Shown here: piece after piece, positions 1 to 8,253 of the stretch
How positions within the stretch are numbered: the stretch's first letter is position 1
How the letters are laid out: each line of letters begins with the position of its first letter
Assembly: GCA_020721645.1 (NCBI GenBank)
Contig: DYMH01000011.1
Coordinates: 1 to 46,136 of the forward strand
Direction of reading: 5' to 3'
Length of the DNA stretch: 46,136 bases
Origin: Draconibacterium orientale
GTDB taxonomy: Bacteria > Bacteroidota > Bacteroidia > Bacteroidales > JAADGE01
Made by a program: the position numbers and the translations under genes
The notes under the pieces: model-generated
What the model saw: only the letters and a program-made list of their open reading frames with translations
Databases searched by the model: none
What the model was told of the DNA's origin: nothing

Positions 1-812
1 ATACTAAACGAAGGACACGGAACGATGCCTTTGTGAGAGTGACAACCCGAAAAAATAAGTAAAAAAATCATGCAGAGAAGAAGGGCAGGCTTGGAAATTC
101 TTTTTTTCATGGTGGTGTGAATTTTATATTTTAAAAGCAAGTGAATAATAAATAATAATAATCAGTTAAATTAGCTTACTTCTAAGATAAATAACAAAAA
201 TCTTGCAAAATTAAAATGATTTATGTCGTTATTGTAATCTTATGAAATCTTTTTCGATTTTATTATTTTTTATTAGCAGAATCAAATGAAAACTTGCAAG
301 GGGCAGAATAAATATAAAAATGGACGGAATGAAATATTTCAAAAAGAATATTAGTTCTACTTTGACAGTCTTAAAACATAGATAATTAATTTATTACGCA
401 CATTTAACTTATTCAGATTTTTTCACAATTACAATTAATTATGCTGTAGGTTTAGAGAAAACAATGAGTTCCATTGAGAATAAGCAGCTTTGCGGTTTTA
501 AAAACAACGTGTTCTCTAAGTGTCCTAAAACAGTCTTCGCTTGAAAATTAATATGTTTATCCCGAATAATACCTAAAATGATATTTTGAAACATTTTTTT
601 TTGAGACGACCGCAAGTCGTCTCTACACACTATGCAGAAAGTTCTGTACGTAGAGACGTGTTGCACACGTCTCAAAAAATAATTTCTTTTTTCACTGTTT
701 TACAATAAGATACAAATTTTACAAATTATATAGGTAATAATCGGGATAGGCATTAAAATTAATTTTATATTTATTGAACAGCAATAAATTGTATCATGTA
801 CTAAAAAAATAT
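1..812. other. Gene-poor AT-rich region
   Basis: No reading frame here looks like a real protein. The only open frame of note (439-675, minus) runs through the hairpin pair at 603-673 and has no recognisable composition. A plus-strand frame from 3 to 62 could be the last 19 codons of a gene starting left of the window; it ends in a basic tail but cannot be identified. The rest is AT-rich sequence with the REP-like pair. Confidence 0.6.
603..673. repeat. Pair of REP-like hairpins
   Basis: Two perfect 8-bp stem hairpins with 5-nt loops lie 29 nt apart. 603-623 pairs GAGACGAC with GTCGTCTC, and 653-673 pairs GAGACGTG with CACGTCTC. They face each other: the first is followed by TAC and the second preceded by GTA, so the outer borders are both GAGAC-type. 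This bipartite layout resembles REP/BIME elements. It is noncoding, with no gene within 480 bp. Confidence 0.7.
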
Positions 813-1069
813 ATAGTTTTTCACTACTGACCGACTAAACTTTGATAAATACATGTAATTTACTGTATTACTTACATATACATGGGTTTTAATTGTAGTG
901 AGGTCGGTTTTTGCAATAGCAATGAGAAACGTGTACAGTATTTTAATTTTTAGCAAATTACTGATATCCAACTCTCCAAGCTCAAAAAGTCAAAAAACGC
1001 CTTACTGTAAAATAAACGACAAATGCAAGCAATATGATTTATTTTAGTCGGTCAGTAGTGATAGTTTTT
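813..1069. mobile_element. MITE-like element with 18-bp TIRs and 9-bp target duplication
   Basis: CACTACTGACCGACTAAA at 822-839 is repeated as its exact reverse complement at 1043-1060. Outside these arms the 9-mer ATAGTTTTT occurs as a direct repeat at 813-821 and 1061-1069. The 239-bp body has no open frame long enough for a transposase, so this is a nonautonomous element. A 9-bp duplication is common for DDE elements of the IS4 and IS5 types; which family mobilised it cannot be told from this sequence. It sits about 90 bp upstream of the SpmAB-like gene and could influence its promoter. Confidence 0.85.
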
Positions 1070-1156
1070 AAATATCGTTATATATTTCTCGAAAATTCTA
1101 ATCTTTGATTTTTAAAATTAATATTTGTTGGATATTTATCTTTCTAAATTTAACTT

Positions 1157-2389
1157 ATGGTATTAAATTATATTTGGATAGCTTTTTTTATTATCGCGTT
1201 TATTGTTGCTTTGGTAAAAATGATTTTTTTGGGAGATACAACAATATTTTCCGAAATCATCACTTCAATTTTCGATTCATCGAAAACAGGATTTGAAATA
1301 TCACTCGGACTGACCGGCGTATTAACCCTTTGGATGGGAATGATGAAAATTGGAGAAAACGGTGGTGTTGTCGGGTTATTTTCCAAAGCTGTAGGACCCG
1401 TTTTCTCGAAACTATTCCCCGAATTACCAAAAAATCACCCGGCTTTCGGGTCTATGATGATGAATTTTGCCGCCAACATGCTTGGACTTGATAATGCCGC
1501 AACACCCTTGGGACTGAAAGCAATGAAAGAATTGCAATCTGAAAATAAAACCCCCGACACCGCAACAAATTCACAAATCATGTTTTTGGTTCTCAACGCA
1601 TCGGGTTTAACAATCATTCCTGTCAGTATCATGGTATATCGAGCCCAAGCTGGAGCCGCAAATCCTTCGGATATTTTTCTACCAATACTTATCGCCACTT
1701 TTTTTTCTACCATAGCCGGCTTAATAAGTGTTTCAATCGTTCAAAAAATCAATCTTTTTAATAGAACGATTTTGATTTATCTTACTTCGTTAACAGTAAT
1801 CGTTTTTGGAATTATTCTATTAATGTCTTCACTCTCGAAGGATCGCATACAAGTTGTTTCGTCGCTTGTGGCGAATGTAATATTATTTTCGATTATCGTA
1901 TTTTTTATTGTTTTGGCACTGATAAAAAAAGTGAATGTTTACGAATCGTTTGTCGAAGGTGCAAAAGATGGATTTCAAACGGCGATAAAAATTGTTCCTT
2001 ATCTGATTGCGATACTCATTGCCATAGGAGCTTTTCGGGCTTCGGGGGCTATGGACTTTTTAATTTCGGGAATTGCAGCGGTATTTCATCTGATGGGAAT
2101 AAATACCGATTTTGTCGGAGCCTTGCCCACCGGATTGATGAAACCATTGAGCGGCAGCGGTGCTCGCGGAATGATGGTTGATGCCATGAAACAATATGGT
2201 GCGGATTCTTTCGTTGGACGCGTTGCATCTACCATTCAAGGTTCGGCTGACACTACATTTTATATTATTGCCGTATATTTCGGTGCCGTTGGTATTAAAA
2301 AAACACGCTACGCCATTTCTTGTGCTTTGATTGCCGATTTGGTAGGGCTCATTGCGGCAATTGTCGTTTCCTACATCTTTTTTCATTAA
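1157..2389 (+). CDS. SpmA-SpmB fusion, Gate-domain membrane protein
   Basis: A 410-residue polytopic membrane protein with two Gate (nucleoside-recognition) domains. The N-terminal half resembles spore maturation protein A, with the stretch MMMNFAANMLGLDNAATPLG around residues 99-118. The C-terminal half resembles SpmB, with GSADTTFYI near residue 363. In Bacillus the two are separate proteins needed for spore core dehydration. Bacteroidota do not sporulate, so the role here is unknown; transport or gating of a small solute is only a guess from the domain name. The start at 1157 was chosen because the first membrane helix follows directly. It stands alone, downstream of the MITE and 244 bp before dnaE. 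Confidence 0.85.
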   Translation: MVLNYIWIAFFIIAFIVALVKMIFLGDTTIFSEIITSIFDSSKTGFEISLGLTGVLTLWMGMMKIGENGGVVGLFSKAVGPVFSKLFPELPKNHPAFGSMMMNFAANMLGLDNAATPLGLKAMKELQSENKTPDTATNSQIMFLVLNASGLTIIPVSIMVYRAQAGAANPSDIFLPILIATFFSTIAGLISVSIVQKINLFNRTILIYLTSLTVIVFGIILLMSSLSKDRIQVVSSLVANVILFSIIVFFIVLALIKKVNVYESFVEGAKDGFQTAIKIVPYLIAILIAIGAFRASGAMDFLISGIAAVFHLMGINTDFVGALPTGLMKPLSGSGARGMMVDAMKQYGADSFVGRVASTIQGSADTTFYIIAVYFGAVGIKKTRYAISCALIADLVGLIAAIVVSYIFFH

Positions 2390-2633
2390 AAAACCTGCTT
2401 TAATTTGATGTGTTTCAGAACAACGGATTGGAAAATTTTCGACTTGGCAAAAAATATTTAAAGTAAAACAGCCTTTACAATCAATGCCTTAGGTATCAAG
2501 AAAAATAGTTATAAACAATGCACTTTTTTTCGATTGCTTTCTGTATTTTTACAAAGCAGAATCTATCGATACAAGGAAATATCAATTCTCTGCTCCACAA
2601 TACAATAACCCCAAAGTAAACTCAAAAATCACA

Positions 2634-5600
2634 ATGCCTGATTTCACGCATTTGCATGTTCACACGCAATATTCAATATTGGACGGAGCCTCCAATATTC
2701 CCGATTTATTGGACAAAGCAAAAAATGCAGGAATGCATTCCATAGCCATCACCGACCACGGAAATATGTTCGGTGTTAAACAATTTCATAAATATGCTCT
2801 ATCCAAAGGAATAAAACCTATTTTAGGTTGCGAAGTTTATGTTGCCGCAAATTCAAGATTCAATAAAACCGCAAAAGAAGACCGAAGTGGTAGGCACTTA
2901 GTTTTGCTTGCCAAAAATTTAACAGGCTATCACAATTTAATGAAATTGGTATCTTTCGGCTGGACAGAAGGCTTCTATTATCGACCGCGTATCGACCGGG
3001 AACTGCTTTTTAAATATTCCGAAGGACTGATTGTATCCTCTGCCTGCCTTGCAGGTCCAATATCGCGTTCCATTTTGAATAACAATATCGAACAAGCCGA
3101 AGAAATTGCCTTGGAATATAAAAATGTTTTTGGCGATGACTTCTATCTCGAATTGCAAAGACATTACACCGGAGACCCCGAAAAAGATGCCAAGACATAT
3201 CAGCATCAAGTTTTTGTGAACAAACATATCATAGAAATTGCACAGAAACACGATATAAAATACATTGCAACCAACGATGTTCATTATATCAACCAAGAAG
3301 ATGCCGAAGCACATGATATATTAATTTGTTTGAGCACCGGAAAAGATTTGGACGACCCCAATCGAATGCGTTATTCGGGACAGGAATTTTTGAAAACCCC
3401 CGAAGAAATGGCATCAATATTTGCCGATTTACCCGAGGCACTTCTCAATACACAAGAAATAGCCGATAAAATAGAACAATACGAGCTCAACAGAAAACCC
3501 ATCATGCCCGATTTTCCGCTACCCGAGGGATTTTCTTCGGAAGCCGAATATTTAAAATATCTAACCTACGAAGCCGCAAAATTACGATGGGCGGAAATCA
3601 CCCCGGAAATTCAAGAACGTATTGATTTTGAATTGAATACTATTATCGGAATGGGCTTTCCCGGTTACTTTCTTATTGTTTGGGATTTTATTAAGGCGGC
3701 TCGCGAAATGGGTGTTTGGGTCGGACCCGGTCGTGGCTCCGCTGCGGGTTCGGTAGTTGCATACTGTTTGCATATCACCGAAATGGATCCTTTGAAGTAT
3801 GAATTACTGTTCGAACGTTTCCTAAATCCCGACCGTATTTCCATGCCCGATATCGACATCGATTTCGATGAAGACGGGCGGGAAAAAGTACTAAACTGGG
3901 TTGTAGAAAAATACGGACATCACCGCGTGGCAAGTGTTATCACCTTTGGGTCCATGGCGGCTAAATCATCGATAAAAGACGTTGCACGCGTTCAGAAATT
4001 ACATCTTTCGGAATCGGACAGGCTCTCGAAAATGGTGCCCGCAAAACCGGGTATGAACTTAAAAACCGCTTTTTCACAAGTACCGGAACTTAAATCTGAA
4101 TTGGAATCGGACAATCCTCTCATTGTAAAAACCCTAAAATTAGCTCAAACCCTCGAAGGTTCAATCCGGCAAACAGGTGTTCATGCCTGTGGAATTATCA
4201 TTGGCAGAGACGACCTCACAAATTATATTCCGATTAGTATCGCAAAGGAATCCAAACTTTTTGTTACCCAATACGATGGGAAACATGTTGAAGATGTCGG
4301 AATGTTGAAGATGGACTTTTTGGGGCTCACTACATTGTCGATTATTAAAGATGCGGTTCAAAATATTAAACTGTCGAAAAATATTGATGTCGATATCGAT
4401 AATGTTCCTTTGGACGACCCCGAAGTCTTTAATCTTTTTTCAAAGGGAGAAACCTCCGCCATTTTTCAATTTGAGTCCGACGGAATGAAAAAACATTTGA
4501 AAGGATTAAAACCAACACATTTCGATGATTTAATTGCGATGAACGCTTTGTATCGACCCGGACCGATAGATTACATTCCAAGTTTTATCGCACGAAAAAA
4601 CGGACACGAAAAAATAGAATACGACCTTCCTGAAATGAAAGAATATCTGGAAGGAACATACGGCGTAACAGTCTATCAAGAACAAGTAATGATGCTTTCG
4701 CAAAAATTAGCCGGCTTCACAAAAGGACAAGCCGACTCGCTGCGAAAAGCAATGGGAAAGAAAATAAAATCGATGATGGATGAATTGCGTCAAAAATTCA
4801 TCGAAGGAGCTACTCTCAATGGGCATTCACAGAAAATTGCAGAAAAAATTTGGACCGATTGGGAAGCTTTTGCCCATTATGCCTTTAATAAATCACATTC
4901 AACATGTTATGCATTTTTGGCATATCAAACCGGATATTTAAAAGCCCATTTCCCGGCAGAATTTATGGCTGCTGTTTTAAATCGAAATCTCTCTAAAATA
5001 GAAGAAATAACCGCTTTGATGGACGAATGCCGTCGAATGAACATACCTGTTTTGGTGCCCGATGTGAATGAAAGTCATTTGAATTTCACAGTAAATAAAA
5101 AAGGTGAAATTCGATTCGGACTTGCAGCAATAAAAGGTGTCGGTGAAATTGCCGTTCGCGAAATTATTGCCGAACGCGAAAAAAACGGCAACTATACAGA
5201 TTATTATAATTTTGTTGAACGTGTCAATTTAACATCTGTCAGCAAACGTAATCACGAAGCATTGGCAACTGCTGGAGGTTTTGATTCTTTTGAAAACTTA
5301 AAACGCAGTCAATATTTGGGCATTGCTGCCGGAAACGATAAAACATTTATTGAAGAGTGCATTATTTACGGTAATAAAATAAAAGGCGAAGCCGGAACAT
5401 CACAAGCCAGTATTTTTGGAGAGACTGCAATGGTAGAAGTAAAAAAACCGGAAATTCCTATGGTTCCCGATTGGGACAGAATTGATAAAATGAACCGAGA
5501 AAAAGCATTAATCGGAATTTATCTTTCGGAACACCCACTCGATGATTATCGAATTGAAATTCTCAATTATTGTACCCCTCTGTCCGATTTGCACGAATTA

Positions 5601-6122
5601 GAAAAATATAAAGGTCGCGACTTGAAAATTGCAGGCATCATTACAAGTGTCGTTCACGCTACAACAAAAACCGGCAATCCCTATGGTTCCATTACCATTG
5701 AAGATTACAGCGATTCGTATAAATTGACCCTTTTCGGTAAAGATTACATCAACTTCAAGGCATATTTTACAAAAGGGTATGCCATATTAATTGCCGGCAA
5801 AGTGCAACATCGATTCAATGATGCGAGCAAAGAACTCGAACTGAAACTCAATTCGATTGATATGCTTGCAGATTCAAAAGCCAAAATGCTTAAAAGCCTT
5901 TCAGTAAAATTGCCCATCGAAAATTTAACAAAAGAATTTATCAAAGAACTGACTCTTGTATTAGGAAAACATAAAGGGAATGCAGATTTGAAATTCATGA
6001 TTTACGAGCCCGGAAGTCGTGTTTGGGTTGAAATGTTTTCCAGAAATTTCAGAGTCGATATTTCTAATGGACTTATAGAGTTTTTAAATGAAAATTCGAT
6101 TGTTGAATATAAAATTTCATAA
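2634..6122 (+). CDS. dnaE: DNA polymerase III subunit alpha
   Basis: The replicative polymerase, 1162 residues, slightly shorter than many DnaE proteins. The PHP domain is at the N-terminus (HLHVHTQYS at about 6-14, TDHGNMFG about 41-48). Polymerase motifs follow: PGRGSAAGSVV near 365-375, PDIDIDF at 405-411 carrying two catalytic aspartates, and KMDFLGL near 560 with the third. Then come the helix-hairpin-helix part and an OB-fold near 995-1040 (LKIAGIITSVVH). The start is the ATG directly before the PHP domain. This is the DnaE1 type, not PolC, as no embedded exonuclease is seen. It appears to be a single-gene unit. Confidence 0.97.
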   Translation: MPDFTHLHVHTQYSILDGASNIPDLLDKAKNAGMHSIAITDHGNMFGVKQFHKYALSKGIKPILGCEVYVAANSRFNKTAKEDRSGRHLVLLAKNLTGYHNLMKLVSFGWTEGFYYRPRIDRELLFKYSEGLIVSSACLAGPISRSILNNNIEQAEEIALEYKNVFGDDFYLELQRHYTGDPEKDAKTYQHQVFVNKHIIEIAQKHDIKYIATNDVHYINQEDAEAHDILICLSTGKDLDDPNRMRYSGQEFLKTPEEMASIFADLPEALLNTQEIADKIEQYELNRKPIMPDFPLPEGFSSEAEYLKYLTYEAAKLRWAEITPEIQERIDFELNTIIGMGFPGYFLIVWDFIKAAREMGVWVGPGRGSAAGSVVAYCLHITEMDPLKYELLFERFLNPDRISMPDIDIDFDEDGREKVLNWVVEKYGHHRVASVITFGSMAAKSSIKDVARVQKLHLSESDRLSKMVPAKPGMNLKTAFSQVPELKSELESDNPLIVKTLKLAQTLEGSIRQTGVHACGIIIGRDDLTNYIPISIAKESKLFVTQYDGKHVEDVGMLKMDFLGLTTLSIIKDAVQNIKLSKNIDVDIDNVPLDDPEVFNLFSKGETSAIFQFESDGMKKHLKGLKPTHFDDLIAMNALYRPGPIDYIPSFIARKNGHEKIEYDLPEMKEYLEGTYGVTVYQEQVMMLSQKLAGFTKGQADSLRKAMGKKIKSMMDELRQKFIEGATLNGHSQKIAEKIWTDWEAFAHYAFNKSHSTCYAFLAYQTGYLKAHFPAEFMAAVLNRNLSKIEEITALMDECRRMNIPVLVPDVNESHLNFTVNKKGEIRFGLAAIKGVGEIAVREIIAEREKNGNYTDYYNFVERVNLTSVSKRNHEALATAGGFDSFENLKRSQYLGIAAGNDKTFIEECIIYGNKIKGEAGTSQASIFGETAMVEVKKPEIPMVPDWDRIDKMNREKALIGIYLSEHPLDDYRIEILNYCTPLSDLHELEKYKGRDLKIAGIITSVVHATTKTGNPYGSITIEDYSDSYKLTLFGKDYINFKAYFTKGYAILIAGKVQHRFNDASKELELKLNSIDMLADSKAKMLKSLSVKLPIENLTKEFIKELTLVLGKHKGNADLKFMIYEPGSRVWVEMFSRNFRVDISNGLIEFLNENSIVEYKIS

Positions 6123-6237
6123 GCCAAATAATGAAAATCGTATGAATTTCCTATAATATACAGTTTTCTGCATATTTGGAACATTTATTGCACGTTGATA
6201 AACAAAACCATTTTCATTCATTAAAAAAAATCAGTCT

Positions 6238-6696
6238 ATGAAAAAATTAAGTTACATTGCAGCAATTGCACTTATTCTCTCAATTTTCTTTAGTCCAAAT
6301 ACCTTTGCTCAGGTAGATAAAATGATAGGCACATGGAAAACCATTGATGATGAAACGGGCGAAGCCAAATCGCATGTTAAAATTTTTAAAGCAACCAACG
6401 GGCTTTATTACGGAAAAATCGTTAAATTGTTGAAAGAACCGGCCGACAAAAAATGTACAAAATGCTCAGGAAGTCTAAAAGACCAGCCATTAATCGGAAT
6501 GCTTGTGATTACAAAAATGAAAGTTGACGGCAAAGAACTCGCCGATGGTAAAATTATGGACCCTGCAAACGGAAAATATTATTATTGCACCCTCACCTTA
6601 GACGAAGACGATAATAATAAATTGAATGTTCGCGGCTCACTCGACAGTTGGGGCATTGCCGGAAGAAATCAAACATGGTATCGAACGGCTGAATAA
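6238..6696 (+). CDS. Secreted DUF2147 protein
   Basis: 152 residues with a clear signal peptide, cleaved probably after TFAQ (residue 25). The mature part matches the DUF2147 pattern: it opens with IGTWKTIDDETG, has NGLYYGKIVKL in the middle, and ends with the typical RGSLDSWGIAGRNQTW-like block. A CTKC pair near residue 80 may form a disulfide or bind metal. DUF2147 proteins are small envelope beta proteins of unknown function. A 1-mismatch -7 box (CATATTTG, 6171-6178) lies upstream and a terminator follows, so it is probably transcribed alone. Confidence 0.88.
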   Translation: MKKLSYIAAIALILSIFFSPNTFAQVDKMIGTWKTIDDETGEAKSHVKIFKATNGLYYGKIVKLLKEPADKKCTKCSGSLKDQPLIGMLVITKMKVDGKELADGKIMDPANGKYYYCTLTLDEDDNNKLNVRGSLDSWGIAGRNQTWYRTAE

Positions 6697-6705
6697 AAAA
6701 TCAAC

Positions 6706-6737
6706 AAAAAAAAGGAAGCCGAAAACTTCCTTTTTTT
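6706..6737 (+). terminator. Intrinsic terminator after DUF2147 gene
   Basis: AAGGAAG (6712-6718) pairs with CTTCCTT (6726-6732). The stem is extended by A/T pairs and ends in a run of T, 10 bp after the stop codon. Confidence 0.8.
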
Positions 6738-6785
6738 GTTTCATATTTACTATAAAAAGCATCTCAGTCGCAATTCTTATACATT

Positions 6786-7604
6786 ATGCAAAAACAGTTC
6801 ACACTCTCCAAAATGAGAGCCCAAAACGAACAATTGGTTCGGTATTTTATTACTATGGGAGATACCGAAATTGAAATGAATCAATATATCGGGAAAAAAA
6901 TCAAAATAGAATTTACCGGTAAAATTCAGTGTTTGGGCTGTGGTCGCGAAATACGGAAATCCTTTCATCAAGGCTATTGTTACACCTGTTTGATGACTCT
7001 TCCCGAAACAGCACCTTGCATTTTAAATCCCGAATTATGCGAAGCTCATTTGGGTATTTGGCGAAATAAAGAATGGTCGGAAAAAAATTGTTTGAGTCCT
7101 CATTTTGTTTATCTTTCCAATACCGGAAACCTCAAAGTGGGCGTAACCCGCGAAAGCCAAATTCCTACACGTTGGATAGACCAAGGGGCATCACAGGCAA
7201 TTATTGCTGCGAAAACACCAAACCGTTTCACTGCCGGACAGATAGAAGTCGCACTCAAAAAAATATTTTACGATAAAACAAATTGGCAAAGAATGCTCAA
7301 AACCGGCGGCGACATATCGGTCGATTTACAAAAAGAAAAACAAAAGCTGAAAACCAAACTTTCACCCGACTTTATGAAATACTTTTTTGAAGACAATACA
7401 ATTACCGAATTAAAATTTCCAATAACAAATTATCCGGAAAAAATTTTGCCTTTTAATATCGAAAAAGAAAAAATATTCGAGGGCACACTCAACGGAATAA
7501 AAGCTCAATATCTTATTTTGGAAAGCGGAAAAGTACTCAACATTAGAAAATTCGGAGCTTATGGAGTCATTTTTTCGGCACCTTCAATTGCTGATTCTTT
7601 TTAA
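6786..7604 (+). CDS. DUF2797 protein, Cys-rich with GIY-YIG-like core
   Basis: 272 residues. It starts with the DUF2797-type N-terminus (LSKMRAQ then FITMGD). A cysteine/histidine cluster follows (C49, C52, C65, C68, C78, C85, H88) that could hold one or two zinc ions. Next is VYL at 108-110, KVGVTR at 117-122 and RWIDQGASQA at 129-138. The order Y, then KVGVT, then R with following W resembles the core of GIY-YIG nucleases; this is an impression from motifs, not a demonstrated relation. The family has no known function. The last 38 bp overlap the 3' end of the convergent exosortase gene. Confidence 0.8.
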   Translation: MQKQFTLSKMRAQNEQLVRYFITMGDTEIEMNQYIGKKIKIEFTGKIQCLGCGREIRKSFHQGYCYTCLMTLPETAPCILNPELCEAHLGIWRNKEWSEKNCLSPHFVYLSNTGNLKVGVTRESQIPTRWIDQGASQAIIAAKTPNRFTAGQIEVALKKIFYDKTNWQRMLKTGGDISVDLQKEKQKLKTKLSPDFMKYFFEDNTITELKFPITNYPEKILPFNIEKEKIFEGTLNGIKAQYLILESGKVLNIRKFGAYGVIFSAPSIADSF

Positions 7605-8148
7605 TTTTCAGAGTTCCAAACTTATTCATCCAAACCACCCACAGCAGAAAAATAACAATCCATGCCGCAATTTTAAATACAACATAATGATTAATGTCGC
7701 TATACTGCGGACAACAATCGGCAATAATTGCCAAACCGGCTATTCTTATGGCGTTTACAAAAACCAAAATCATTAAACCTAAGGGGATATACCACAGTTT
7801 ATGTATGTTTCGTCCGGGATATGCAAGAATAAGCCCAAGATAGCCCAACATCACATTTCGCCCCATACATCCGCGGTCCATAAAAATTCCCTTAGTCGAG
7901 AAATTATCTATAATGCGTATCGTTTTACCATACGTAACAACTTCGTAACCAAACTGTTGAATGATATGTTTTGCAATTTTCAGAAGGATAATAGCATAAT
8001 CGTTTAAGCGATTGACATACCACATGTTTATCGATTCAATTCGTCTTAAAAGACCATAAAATAGTATCATCAGTAAAAAAATACCAACTGTATTTGCAAT
8101 AAAAAGATACATTTTATTTTGATACACAATTTTAAGCTTTGCCAACAT
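7567..8148 (-). CDS. Exosortase/archaeosortase-family protein
   Basis: A 193-residue polytopic membrane protein. It has the three exosortase catalytic positions in the expected setting: Cys94 in DRGCMGRN, Arg135 in NAIRIAGLA and His154 in INHYVVFK. Exosortases cut C-terminal sorting signals (PEP-CTERM and variants) and are usually tied to exopolysaccharide or surface-protein export; short Bacteroidota forms (XrtF, XrtN, XrtX and others) exist, but I cannot assign the subtype. No protein in the window ends with a recognisable motif-TM-basic sorting tail, and no exopolysaccharide cluster is adjacent. The gene diverges from the MORN-repeat gene and overlaps the DUF2797 gene tail to tail. Confidence 0.85.
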   Translation of the reverse strand: MLAKLKIVYQNKMYLFIANTVGIFLLMILFYGLLRRIESINMWYVNRLNDYAIILLKIAKHIIQQFGYEVVTYGKTIRIIDNFSTKGIFMDRGCMGRNVMLGYLGLILAYPGRNIHKLWYIPLGLMILVFVNAIRIAGLAIIADCCPQYSDINHYVVFKIAAWIVIFLLWVVWMNKFGTLKIKKNQQLKVPKK

Positions 8149-8253
8149 AGAATTTTCTCGTAGTTTTTATTTCGAAAGATTTACAAAAATATCAAAAATT
8201 TTCTTTTTCTTGAAGGATTGATTATATTGCTGCGAAAATTTATATTTCTCGAA

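Noticed and set aside
3-62. Possible C-terminal end of a gene (plus strand, ends RVTTRKNK)
   Set aside because: Only 19 codons are visible and the composition is not telling. It may be real but cannot be supported.
439-675. Open frame of 78 codons on the minus strand
   Set aside because: It spans both REP-like hairpins and has no promoter, homology or typical composition; it is open by chance.
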